Positions 15,071 through 23,040 of a stretch of 23,358 nt of DNA are shown one piece after another. The position numbers were made by a program, and so were the translations under genes. The stretch's first letter is position 1. Each line of letters begins with the position of its first letter. The notes under the pieces were generated by a model. It had not been told where the DNA came from and did no database searches. It saw only the letters and a program-made list of their open reading frames with translations. Source of the DNA: an uncultured bacterium (lineage in GTDB: Bacteria; Patescibacteriota; Minisyncoccia; Phycocordibacterales; UBA1006); contig CAIXMG010000106.1 in assembly GCA_903920485.1 (NCBI GenBank), positions 1 through 23,358 of the forward strand, read 5' to 3'.

Positions 15071-18000
15071 CTACTGCAGGTGCCGGTTCACGTACGCCCG
15101 CGTCTTCGGCCCAAAGGACCCGTCCGGGGCAAGGCCGGCGCTCTTTTGGAACAGTGCCAATTCTGCCTTTGTTTTGGGTCCGAAGGTTGTCGTCTCCTTC
15201 CCTTTCGGCATCACGACGAACCCGTGTGACCCAAGATATTCCTGAAGCCTCTGAACGTCGAGGCCAACCGACCCTTTCTTCAGATTTTTGATGAAGGACG
15301 CTGCTACAGGAACCGACGAGGGCTCTGGCGTCGTTGCGACCGAAAGCGTCGAGGATGTTGCAGCATACTCGCACGCCGTGTTGTCCGGCGACGGGTACGT
15401 GTCATAATTCGTAGCCTTCGGGTCCATGCAAGCGTAGGCTTGCCCCGAGGAGATCGAGGCACTGGTGACAACCGACGGCTGCGCGACAGCACACGGAAGC
15501 GTCGTAAGGGTTCCATGCGAACTTGAGTTTGAATTCGAATCGACATCGACGGATGTGACTTGGTAATCGTAGACGGTATCGCATACCAAATTCGAAAGCG
15601 AAACCGAATGCGCAGTTGATCCGCTCGTTCCCGTTGCGTTTGATCCAAAATTGTTTGTTGTTCCGTACTCGACCGATGAACTTGCAGTCTCGTCCGTCGT
15701 CCAAGTAATCTGTGCGGAAGTTTGGCTTGGGGATGCGGATACCGAAGAAATCACGGGTTCCGAGACGAACGCCCTAAGTGTCGGATATGTGTCGGTATGC
15801 TCGTTCCAAACGGAATTGAAATCCCAATTGGTTGTGCCACCTGAAAACGGCGGATTCGTTGTCGAATTGAAAAAGTAATTCGCATCGGGAACATCTGTCG
15901 TGTTTACGGCACTGCAGCCGTCTTCTCCGTCAGTTCCTCCGGAAATACAGCTCGATTGCGTACTTGCAACTTGGTCATACCAAAGATTGGCAAGATTCAG
16001 TTCTCCGGCAGAACCGATCAGTCCGCCGTTGTTCAAAGCAAATCCCGATACGGCGCCGGTACTGAACGAATCCAGAACGGAATCGCCCTCGACAACGCCG
16101 ATCAATCCGCCTCCGTTGTTTGGAGTATTGAGCCCGGTGACGGATCCTGTAGCATAACTGCGATCGACGGTAATCGGCATGGTCATCAGACCAAGAAGCC
16201 CTCCGTCTTCTCCGGAACCCTCGACGCTGCCGGTCGCGTAGGTATCGTCAACCGAAAGTTCGCTGTCGGATGTGTCGCCGTCATCCATGAAGTTGGCATA
16301 AAATCCAAGCAATCCTCCTTCGTATCCGCCGCCCTCGCCGCCGTTTTCCTCGGTAATGCTTCCAGTCGTGTAACTTTGCGAAATGGTACCCGAAACCAAA
16401 GGCTGTGCGGCACTTGTATCCTTGTCTGAAATAAATCCGATCAGGTCGCCGAGCGCCACCTCGCCTTCCACATTTCCCGTCGAGTAATCTTGATTGAGTG
16501 TGTATGAAGTAAGTCCCGTACCGCCATTTTCGATTGCCTGCAGCCATCCGACCAGTCCGCCGATCACGCCTTCGCCGACTCCCGTAACAGTTCCCGTCGT
16601 GTACGAATCTCCGCTCATTGTAAGCGTTGCAGGCCCCGATCCGTCCGTTTCAATGCTTGCCAAACCGACAAGCCCGCCGGTGCCGTCAAAACTGCCTCCA
16701 GCACTTGAAACATCTCCCGATGCGGAGCTATTCGTGATCGAAACGGAAGCCGATGAAGCTGAATCCGTGTAGCCCTCGATATCGCCGAAGAGTCCGCCGG
16801 TTTGATCGCCAGCCGTGTCGCTTACTGTTCCGGTTGTTGTGTCGTGATCCGCAACAAGGGAGACATTCTCGCCGTCTATTTCCGTATCAAGATTCGCTTC
16901 GCCGACAAGGCCGCCGACGTCATTGTCTTCACCGATAACGTTTCCAGAAACCGTGTTATTGCCCAACGTAAATGCTCCTGATATGTCAGAGACCTCCATG
17001 CTTCCGACGAGTCCGCCGACGTTTCCGCTCGACGTTCCGTTCACGTCTCCCGAAACGGTATTGTTTGAAATAGTAGATGTTCCATTATCAGCCAAAAGTC
17101 CGCCGACAAGTCCGCCGACGCCGGTCGCAGTCGAATCGTTGACGACCATGCTGCTTGTAATGTTCTCAATATCAAGATTGCTTCCAAGCCCTACGAGTCC
17201 TCCAAGCCGTACGCCCCCCGTAACTGAACCCGAAATAGTAAGATTCTCGATCGTTGCTCCGCTTGCGTCGTCGAACAAACCGACTCCGAAGTCAGGAAGT
17301 CCGCTATCGACGATCGAGATGTCGCTGATGGTATGGCCTTGTCCGTTGAAAATTCCCGAGAAAGCTCCCGTCGAAGGAAGTCCCAGACCCGATTGGGTCC
17401 ATCCCAGCGATTCAAAATTTGGAATGTCGCTGCAACTGAAATCTTGTGTTACATCATACGTGTCCGCATAGCCTGAAGTCGGATCTGCATCAATGGCTTG
17501 GAGTTCTGCGCACGACGAAATATCCTGCACGACCGGAGCTGAGGTTGAATAGGTTGTCGTTGCGTATCCAACCGTTCCCGTAACGTTCGCGGCGCTCACG
17601 CGAATGTCGTATTGTCCGTATGCAGGAAGTTGAATTGTGTCGGTCAGAGGATCGTTTGCAGAAATTTCATTTTTGACAATTTCATCATCAGTCCAGTCGG
17701 TGTCGCCGTGTTTGATGACCTCGACAAAATAATTTGCGGGAGCGCCTCCGCCGCTCGGCGCGTCCCAGGTGATTGTCGTATTCAAATATCCGGATGCGGT
17801 CGCTGCTGCCGCGTTTGTCGGAACGTTAGGAATCACAAGAGCCGGGGGAATTCCTTTCTCCAGGAGGCCCGTCCCTCCTGCGAGGATCTCCGATGCATCG
17901 CTCGCAACGTCAAGACCGCCCCATCCATCCTGACCGGGAGTTGTCTCAGTTTCCCAAGTAGAACCTCCATCTGTAGAAAGACTGATGTATCCAGCCCCGG

Positions 18001-18838
18001 TAGGGATCGCAGCGATGACTTGTCCACTTGAAGACTCTGAAATATGCCCCCAGGTTGTTCCTGATCCGTATCCCGTATCAGTCCATGTTGACCCATTGTT
18101 GGCCGAGGTGATGATGTCGCTCGCGGATGATCCAGCTGCGGCAAGAAAGCCGCCATCTCCTGCGGTAACGGTTGTGAAGCTCGTGCCTTCAAATCCGGTA
18201 TTCTCAAATGACCATGAAGTTCCCTGGTTCGTCGAAACGGCAACATAACCGCCTGCACTTCCCGCAATCAACGCTTCGCCGTCCGGAGAATACGCAATCG
18301 AGTAATAAGGCGCGAAATTCGGATGGGCTTCGGTCCAAACACTTGTGTTTCCCTGTTCGGTCCACATCGTATTATTATCTGCATCGATTGCGGCAGCATA
18401 TCCGCCGTTCGCACTCATCGTGGCACTTTCCCAATTTGCGGAAGGCAAACCGGTACCTTGTGTCCAGTTGGTTCCACCGTCAATCGAACTCCAGACATAT
18501 CCGCTCATTTCGGTTACGGTCAGATCCCGACCGTTCGATGATTCTGCGATCGATGTCCATGCATGTGATCCTGCCGGACCCGTAGTCTGCGTCCAATCAG
18601 CACCACCATCCGTCGAGAGAAAAATTTCACCGGGCTCGTCATGCGTAACACCGGCAATATAGGTGCCACCCGGGGAAACCGCGAGTGATATCCATACATC
18701 GGTTCCTGAATTCAGAAATGGAGACCATGTAAATGAATCAGCTTGAGCCCGCTGCACGTGCATCATCAATGCGCCGAGTGGAATGGCAATAAGAACAATA
18801 ATCTTGACCAGAGTTCGGTTTATCGGATGATGTTTCAT
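15071..18838 (-). CDS. Giant surface protein: Asp-box/BNR propeller, Fn3, GLUG repeats, peptidoglycan-binding domain
   Basis: 1255 residues. Signal peptide 1-34 (VKIIVLIAIPLGALMM...AQA). Residues about 38-320 carry Asp-box repeats (LSTDGGADWTQ, SSIDGGTNWTQ, VSTNQGTSWSF, TSANNGSTWTD, LSTDGGSTWET), as in sialidase-type and YCF48-like propellers. A fibronectin type III-like domain follows (about 333-430). The long middle, about 440-950, is rich in GLUG-type repeats (GIFNGQGHTISDI, then many GGLVG/GGLIG units, for example NVGGLVGSMEVSD), the motif of filamentous-haemagglutinin-like and other adhesins that form beta-helices. Next is a second Fn3-like unit (about 1029-1116, AQITWTTDETASSSVEYGTT), the ACMDPKATNYDTYP motif, and a peptidoglycan-binding domain (1183-1255). 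Catalytic residues of sialidases are not apparent, so an enzymatic role is unsupported. Start: ATG 18838, with a promoter 11 nt upstream; an ATG 9 nt earlier is less likely. The gene lacks DUF285 repeats, unlike its two neighbours. Confidence 0.9.
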   Translation of the reverse strand: MKHHPINRTLVKIIVLIAIPLGALMMHVQRAQADSFTWSPFLNSGTDVWISLAVSPGGTYIAGVTHDEPGEIFLSTDGGADWTQTTGPAGSHAWTSIAESSNGRDLTVTEMSGYVWSSIDGGTNWTQGTGLPSANWESATMSANGGYAAAIDADNNTMWTEQGNTSVWTEAHPNFAPYYSIAYSPDGEALIAGSAGGYVAVSTNQGTSWSFENTGFEGTSFTTVTAGDGGFLAAAGSSASDIITSANNGSTWTDTGYGSGTTWGHISESSSGQVIAAIPTGAGYISLSTDGGSTWETETTPGQDGWGGLDVASDASEILAGGTGLLEKGIPPALVIPNVPTNAAAATASGYLNTTITWDAPSGGGAPANYFVEVIKHGDTDWTDDEIVKNEISANDPLTDTIQLPAYGQYDIRVSAANVTGTVGYATTTYSTSAPVVQDISSCAELQAIDADPTSGYADTYDVTQDFSCSDIPNFESLGWTQSGLGLPSTGAFSGIFNGQGHTISDISIVDSGLPDFGVGLFDDASGATIENLTISGSVTGGVRLGGLVGLGSNLDIENITSSMVVNDSTATGVGGLVGGLLADNGTSTISNNTVSGDVNGTSSGNVGGLVGSMEVSDISGAFTLGNNTVSGNVIGEDNDVGGLVGEANLDTEIDGENVSLVADHDTTTGTVSDTAGDQTGGLFGDIEGYTDSASSASVSITNSSASGDVSSAGGSFDGTGGLVGLASIETDGSGPATLTMSGDSYTTGTVTGVGEGVIGGLVGWLQAIENGGTGLTSYTLNQDYSTGNVEGEVALGDLIGFISDKDTSAAQPLVSGTISQSYTTGSITEENGGEGGGYEGGLLGFYANFMDDGDTSDSELSVDDTYATGSVEGSGEDGGLLGLMTMPITVDRSYATGSVTGLNTPNNGGGLIGVVEGDSVLDSFSTGAVSGFALNNGGLIGSAGELNLANLWYDQVASTQSSCISGGTDGEDGCSAVNTTDVPDANYFFNSTTNPPFSGGTTNWDFNSVWNEHTDTYPTLRAFVSEPVISSVSASPSQTSAQITWTTDETASSSVEYGTTNNFGSNATGTSGSTAHSVSLSNLVCDTVYDYQVTSVDVDSNSNSSSHGTLTTLPCAVAQPSVVTSASISSGQAYACMDPKATNYDTYPSPDNTACEYAATSSTLSVATTPEPSSVPVAASFIKNLKKGSVGLDVQRLQEYLGSHGFVVMPKGKETTTFGPKTKAELALFQKSAGLAPDGSFGPKTRAYVNRHLQ
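15393..15430 (-). repeat. 38-bp dispersed repeat (CMDPKATNYDTYP codons), copy 2
   Basis: Shares its sequence with 10782-10819 and 19320-19357; similarity to the copy at 10782 continues further, over about 70 bp, with a few mismatches. Confidence 0.85.
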
Positions 18839-18849
18839 AGTATCCATCC

Positions 18850-18879
18850 ATTGTATTAGGTTGTCTTTGGAAAAGCCAA
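18850..18879 (-). promoter_or_regulatory. Promoter of the GLUG/Asp-box surface protein, near-leaderless
   Basis: Minus strand: TTGGCT (18879-18874), 18-nt spacer, TACAAT (18855-18850), then 11 nt to the ATG at 18838, leaving a leader of about 4 nt and supporting this start over the ATG at 18847. Confidence 0.55.
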
Positions 18880-18937
18880 TTATTTCCGTGAGGATAATGA
18901 CAGGTCCTCGTGGAAAGCGTTTCCGAGCGAAAGAGCA

Positions 18938-21900
18938 TTACATTCCGCAACTGTCATTCATCGCCTTCCTTGTGAACGGTCCGACGATGCCGTCGATGAC
19001 CAGCGGAGGGTTCAGCTTGAGAATCGAGTTCAGTGCCGTTTGCAGCCGTTCTACCCCCTGCTTTGTCAACGACCCGAAGATTCCGTCTATCGGCCCTGCT
19101 GCCTGATTGTAGGAAGCAGCAAGAATCCTATTTATTTGTTTCTGGAGAATTGCTACCTGGATGACGGTTACCTTGGTATATGCATCGTACCGTCCATCAC
19201 GCGCCCCCTTTTTAAGGTTTTCCGTGATGATAAGAGATGCGGGACAGGTTCCCGACCCGAGAAGCTGTGAAATAGCCGGCGTTGCCGTCGGATAGACACA
19301 GGACGTATTTCCCGCTGAAGGGTACGTGTCATAATTCGTAGCCTTCGGGTCCATGCAGACGTAGGCTCTGCCGCCTGACATGGCACCGGACTGGAAGGTA
19401 GATGCCGCCGGTACCACAGGCGTTGGGCAGATCATGGTGTTGTTAGTAAGAGTGCTAACGATCGAAATATTGTTTGCCCCGTTGTTGAGCACATACAGGT
19501 TGGTGCCCGCGAGAACCGCAGAAGTAGGACTTGACCCTACCGCGATGGTACCAGCGACCGTGTTCGTTAAAGTATCAATGACCGAAACGGTATTGTCTTG
19601 CGCATTGAGCACGTACAGACTGGTGCCCGCAAGCGCCGCAAATGCTAGGTGCCGTCCGACCGAAATGGTAGCGGTTACAGTATTCGTCGTTGTGTCGACG
19701 ACCGAAACCGTGTCGACGACCGAAACCGTATTGCCAAATGAATCGTTGAACACATAGAGATCTGTCCCCACAAGGGTTGCGAAGGTCGGATTACTCCCCA
19801 CAGGAACAACGCCTATGATCGCGTTCGTCGCAGTATCAATTTCGGAGACGGAGCTTCCTGACCGATTGAGCACGTACAAGGATGTTCCGACGGGGATTGC
19901 AAAGTACGGATGATTCACGGCGGAAATCGTACTGATCACTGTGTTTGTTGAGGTATCGACGACGGAGATGGTGTTATTCCCAGAGTTGAGGACATACAAC
20001 TTGGTCCCGACCGAGGCTGCAAACAACGGATTGTGACCGACGGAGATGGTGCGTATGGCCGTATTCGTCAAGGTGTCGATGACCGAAACGGAATTACCTA
20101 GTGTGTTTACCACATATAAATTCGTTCCGACGAGAACCATAGAGACCGGCCGCCTCCCGACCGTGACGGTGTCCGTGACGGTGTTTGTTGAGGTATCAAC
20201 GACGGAAACGGTGCTGTCTCCCTGATTCAGAACATACAAATTGGTTCCGGCAAGAACTGCAAGGATCGGGGTGTTTCCAACCGTAATGGTGCTTTTGACC
20301 GCACTGGTCGTTGTGTCGACGACCGAGATGGTGCCGTCTTGCGAATTGAGAATATAGAGGTTGGTTCCGACAAGAACTGGGGAACTTGGACCATTTCCGG
20401 TTGTAATAAGACCACAGTCAGATACAAAATTTGCCGTTACGGAAATATTGCCGTCATTGGCGAAATCCGTTCTCGGGTTATTGCTTGATCCGTCGGACCA
20501 ATCGAGAAAGACGTACCCTGCGTTGGGAACCGCCGTCACGGGCGTCCCACTGCCCCCGGGGGCGACGGTTTGCGAGGCGACACCGGAAAGAGTTCCGCCT
20601 GGTCCAGCAGCATAGGCAAGAGTCGTCCCCGTCTCGTTCGTAACGTTATAATCCGACAAGGATATTGCGAGGTTGCCGTCCGAATCCTCAACGGGATTAC
20701 CTCCCGGGATGTAGCTAATGGTTACGTTCTCTCCTATCAGGACAGGTGTCGCGAGGGTGAGGATCACCGACGAACCGCTGATTGATACGTTTGATATTGT
20801 ATAGGGCGTTCCGTTGTCATCCACCACAAAATCGGTCGGGTCCGGAATTGAAGTGCCTTCAAGGGTTTCGTTATAGGTAAGAACAAGCGATGGCCCGTTT
20901 ACGACCGCCGTCGAAAGATAGGGACACCCTCCCCCGTCGGTAATCGTCCAGATGTCGGTTCCCGTAAGTGTATTCCTTCCCAATTTCGCGGAAGCCGAGC
21001 AGTAGTGGCTTCCCCCGGCATCAAAAGCGACATTCTGCTGGACGCTTTCGTGAGACCAGGCAGTGAGGAGGCTGTCGTAGTTGACCGTCGAAAGGGTATC
21101 GCCGTAGAACATCCCGTCCATGCTTGCCACATTCGAGACGTTCCAGGAACTGATGTCCTGATCGAATGAGGTGGCACCAAACATGTTACCCATATCCGTC
21201 ACATTCGAAACGTTCCAGGAGTTGAGGGGCTGGTTGAATGATGATGCGCCGAAGAACATGACAGCCATGTCCGTCACGCTTCCCACGTTCCAGCTGTTAA
21301 GGGGTTGATTGAAGGAAGACGCTTGGTCAAACACTCCTTCCATGTTGGTGACGCTCGAGACATTCCAGCTATCGAGCGGCTGGTTGAATGATGCATCGTC
21401 ATAGAACATGAGCTGCATATCCGTCACGCTTCCCACGTTCCAGCTGTTAAGGGGTTGATTGAAGGAAGTGTCAGACAGAAACATGTCTGCCATGTCCGTC
21501 ACGCTTCCCACGTTCCACGAGCCGATTGGCTGGTTGAATGATGATGCGCCGGAGAACATGCTGCTCATGTCAACAACGCTCGAGACATTCCAGGAACTGA
21601 TGTTTTGGCCAAAAGAAGTGGCGTTCGCAAACATTCCGTTCATGTTAAGCACACTCGAGACGTTCCAGGAGGAGATGTCCTGATTGAAGGAGCCCGCATC
21701 GGTAAACATGTCCGTCATGTCCGTCACGCTTCCCACGTTCCAGGAGTTGAGCGGTTGATTGAAATCCGTATCGCCCAAAAACATCCCGGCCATGTCAGTG
21801 ACACTTGAAACGTTCCAGGAGTTGAGCGGCTGGTCAAACGAGGTCGCACCGGAGAACACGTTGGACATCGTCGCGATATTCGATACGTCCCAATTTCCGA

Positions 21901-22396
21901 TAGGCGAATCGAAACTGGTCGCACCGGAGAACATGTAGCTCATGTCCGTCACCCCAGAAAGATCGGGCACGTCCGTCGCCGAGAGCGTTGTGAGCGCACC
22001 ACATCCGTCAAAGGCCCTGTCCATCGTCTGCCAGGGGTTCGTCCCCCACTGCAGGATGTCAGTAAGGTCGGAAGCGTCCGATGCGCCGCCGAAATAGATC
22101 GCCGGGAAGGTTCCCGTGATCGTCACGTCATAGACGCCAGCTGCTGCATAAGTGTGGGAAGCGTTTCCCGTGTCGCCAGCATCAGGCGTTGTTGAGTCTC
22201 CCCAATCAACGTTGTAGTTGTAGGCGTAGCCTGAATTGATGGGGATGGTAATGGTTAAGTTGTTTGATGGAACCGTCCATTGGGTGACGAAAGCCCCTGC
22301 CGTATAAGCAAGGGTCGCCTTCGGAAGAAGGACAATCGCTGCAACCAAAAGAAACACAAACAACGTGGCTCTTTTAAAAAGTGAGAAGGTTTTCAT
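18938..22396 (-). CDS. Giant BspA-like (DUF285) surface protein with SwmB, InlB, YVTN propeller and peptidoglycan-binding domains
   Basis: 1152 residues. Signal peptide 1-30 (RATLFVFLLVAAIVLLP...LA); PKD-like domain (about 32-100); eleven 25-residue DUF285 repeats (155-428); SwmB domain (about 494-585); InlB B-like repeat (592-662, GYVFLDWSDGSSNNPRTD); eight YVTN-type repeats (about 665-987, VGTNLYVLN...VSVVDTSTNTV); the motif ACMDPKATNYDTYPSAGNT; and a C-terminal peptidoglycan-binding module with two half-sites (DGIFGSLTKQGV, DGIVGPFTRKAM). The front half matches the protein at 10460-14941 and the back half the one at 1849-3582, so it looks like a hybrid of the two types. Probably exported and wall-bound. 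ATG 22396 gives a standard signal peptide; a longer frame starting at 22489 would run through the tRNA-proximal spacer. One propeller repeat has a 6-residue internal duplication. Confidence 0.92.
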   Translation of the reverse strand: MKTFSLFKRATLFVFLLVAAIVLLPKATLAYTAGAFVTQWTVPSNNLTITIPINSGYAYNYNVDWGDSTTPDAGDTGNASHTYAAAGVYDVTITGTFPAIYFGGASDASDLTDILQWGTNPWQTMDRAFDGCGALTTLSATDVPDLSGVTDMSYMFSGATSFDSPIGNWDVSNIATMSNVFSGATSFDQPLNSWNVSSVTDMAGMFLGDTDFNQPLNSWNVGSVTDMTDMFTDAGSFNQDISSWNVSSVLNMNGMFANATSFGQNISSWNVSSVVDMSSMFSGASSFNQPIGSWNVGSVTDMADMFLSDTSFNQPLNSWNVGSVTDMQLMFYDDASFNQPLDSWNVSSVTNMEGVFDQASSFNQPLNSWNVGSVTDMAVMFFGASSFNQPLNSWNVSNVTDMGNMFGATSFDQDISSWNVSNVASMDGMFYGDTLSTVNYDSLLTAWSHESVQQNVAFDAGGSHYCSASAKLGRNTLTGTDIWTITDGGGCPYLSTAVVNGPSLVLTYNETLEGTSIPDPTDFVVDDNGTPYTISNVSISGSSVILTLATPVLIGENVTISYIPGGNPVEDSDGNLAISLSDYNVTNETGTTLAYAAGPGGTLSGVASQTVAPGGSGTPVTAVPNAGYVFLDWSDGSSNNPRTDFANDGNISVTANFVSDCGLITTGNGPSSPVLVGTNLYILNSQDGTISVVDTTTSAVKSTITVGNTPILAVLAGTNLYVLNQGDSTVSVVDTSTNTVTDTVTVGRRPVSMVLVGTNLYVVNTLGNSVSVIDTLTNTAIRTISVGHNPLFAASVGTKLYVLNSGNNTISVVDTSTNTVISTISAVNHPYFAIPVGTSLYVLNRSGSSVSEIDTATNAIIGVVPVGSNPTFATLVGTDLYVFNDSFGNTVSVVDTVSVVDTTTNTVTATISVGRHLAFAALAGTSLYVLNAQDNTVSVIDTLTNTVAGTIAVGSSPTSAVLAGTNLYVLNNGANNISIVSTLTNNTMICPTPVVPAASTFQSGAMSGGRAYVCMDPKATNYDTYPSAGNTSCVYPTATPAISQLLGSGTCPASLIITENLKKGARDGRYDAYTKVTVIQVAILQKQINRILAASYNQAAGPIDGIFGSLTKQGVERLQTALNSILKLNPPLVIDGIVGPFTRKAMNDSCGM
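19320..19357 (-). repeat. 38-bp dispersed repeat (CMDPKATNYDTYP codons), copy 3
   Basis: Third copy, in a protein whose following peptidoglycan-binding domain belongs to a different subtype from the other two. Confidence 0.85.
19693..19728 (-). repeat. 18-bp perfect tandem duplication in a YVTN repeat
   Basis: Two adjacent identical 18-bp units (19693-19710 and 19711-19728) give TVSVVDTVSVVDTTT in the protein. It keeps the frame but lengthens one propeller strand by six residues. Confidence 0.9.
21113..21934 (-). repeat. Array of eleven ~75-bp DUF285 repeats
   Basis: Ten 25-codon units and one of 24, each MF/VF...SFNQPLNSWNV. Several units are nearly identical at the DNA level, more so than in the array at 12272-13165, suggesting more recent expansion or homogenisation. 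Confidence 0.9.
22109..22224 (-). repeat. 116-bp identical segment shared with 14651-14766, copy 2
   Basis: Encodes VDWGDSTTPDAGDTGNASHT and following residues. Identity at third codon positions too, which diverged flanks do not show. Confidence 0.88.
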
Positions 22397-22402
22397 TCCC
22401 TT

Positions 22403-22431
22403 ATCGTAACATGACGGATTCGCATTTAACA
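22403..22431 (-). promoter_or_regulatory. Weak candidate promoter of the 1152-residue surface protein
   Basis: Minus strand: TGTTAA (22431-22426), 17-nt spacer, TACGAT (22408-22403), 6 nt to the ATG. An AAGGGA touches the ATG, too close for a normal ribosome site. Placement resembles the other promoters here, but the boxes are poor. Confidence 0.3.
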
Positions 22432-22447
22432 GGATTTTCTTAGAACC

Positions 22448-22476
22448 AAAACATCCCCCAGACGAAGGATGCTTTG
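22448..22476 (-). terminator. Possible weak terminator after tRNA-His
   Basis: Minus strand AAAGCATCC and GGATGTTTT can form a 9-bp stem (one G-U) around a 10-nt loop, ending in a short T-run, 15 nt after the tRNA end. Confidence 0.3.
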
Positions 22477-22490
22477 GTAGAATTCTCACT

Positions 22491-22566
22491 TGGGGTGGCT
22501 ACTGGGAATCGAACCCAGATTGCAGGTACCACAAACCTGAGTGTTAACCGTTACACCATAGCCACC
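22491..22566 (-). tRNA. trnH: tRNA-His (anticodon GTG), CCA encoded
   Basis: The minus strand folds as a full cloverleaf: acceptor GTGGCTA/TAGCCAC, D-stem GTGT/ACAC, anticodon stem CAGGT/ACCTG with loop TTGTGGT (anticodon GTG), and T-arm CTGGG-TTCGATT-CCCAG. The extra 5' G (position -1, base 22566) faces discriminator C73, the identity element of bacterial tRNA-His, and is encoded in the gene. The 3' CCA is also encoded (22493-22491). Confidence 0.96.
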
Positions 22567-22630
22567 ATAAAGCCTCATCCTGGAGCGAACACGCGTTCTG
22601 AACCAGGGTAGAGGAACCATTGTTATAACA

Positions 22631-22658
22631 GAAAAAGGGCAGGAAATCCAGTCCTGCC
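22631..22658 (-). terminator. Intrinsic terminator of the dehydratase gene
   Basis: Minus-strand hairpin GGCAGGA-CTGGATT-TCCTGCC (22658-22638) followed by CTTTTTCTG, about 10 bp after the stop at 22669. Confidence 0.92.
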
Positions 22659-22668
22659 GTCGTTTTCG

Positions 22669-23004
22669 TTATTTCTTGATCAATCGGTTGATCTTCGCGG
22701 CGACGATGAAGTCGTTTTCCGAAAGCCCGCCGATCGAGTGCGTCCACAGGTCGAGGACTACCTTGTTGTACGAGACGAGGATGTCGGGGTGATGGCCCTC
22801 CTTCTCGGCGACGATAGCAACTTTATTGACGAACGCTATGGCTTTTACGAAATCCTTGAACATCAACACCCGCGTGATCTTTTTGCTATTTTTGGCAAGG
22901 ATCCAGTCACTCAAAAAACTCATGTACTCGTCAGCCTGAACCTTGGTAAAAGGTTTGAGGCTTTTGTCCTCGCAGGGAATGCACTTTTTCTTGGTAAGGT
23001 TCAT
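22669..23004 (-). CDS. Pterin-4a-carbinolamine dehydratase (4a-hydroxytetrahydrobiopterin dehydratase family)
   Basis: 111 residues, the usual family length. The N-terminus has the family's CIPCED element; the active-site segment is EKEGHHPDILVSYNKVVLDLWTH (His71, His72 and His89 correspond to the three catalytic histidines), followed by GGLSENDFIVAAKI. The enzyme dehydrates 4a-hydroxytetrahydropterin during cofactor recycling for aromatic amino acid hydroxylases; in bacteria lacking such enzymes it is thought to have other pterin-related roles. No hydroxylase or pterin gene is visible nearby. I chose ATG 23004, which follows a perfect -10 box by 6 nt; a start 18 nt upstream would place the -10 box inside the gene. 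It is a single-gene unit with its own terminator. Confidence 0.95.
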   Translation of the reverse strand: MNLTKKKCIPCEDKSLKPFTKVQADEYMSFLSDWILAKNSKKITRVLMFKDFVKAIAFVNKVAIVAEKEGHHPDILVSYNKVVLDLWTHSIGGLSENDFIVAAKINRLIKK

Positions 23005-23010
23005 GAGATG

Positions 23011-23019
23011 ATTATAACA
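23011..23019 (-). promoter_or_regulatory. Extended -10 promoter of the dehydratase gene, leaderless
   Basis: Minus strand TGT-TATAAT (23019-23011), an extended -10 element without a clear -35, only 6 nt before the ATG at 23004. Initiation at the usual distance would fall on or next to the A of the start codon. Confidence 0.6.
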
Positions 23020-23040
23020 CAAAACCTCACCCCGGCGCCG

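Noticed and set aside
15071..18838. Sialidase activity for the Asp-box protein
   Set aside because: Asp-box repeats mark only the propeller fold; the arginine triad and other sialidase catalytic features were not recognised.
18912..18924. GGAAAGCGTTTCC inverted repeat as a terminator of the gene ending at 18938
   Set aside because: The stem is short and AT-rich with a 3-nt loop and no T-run follows on the minus strand.
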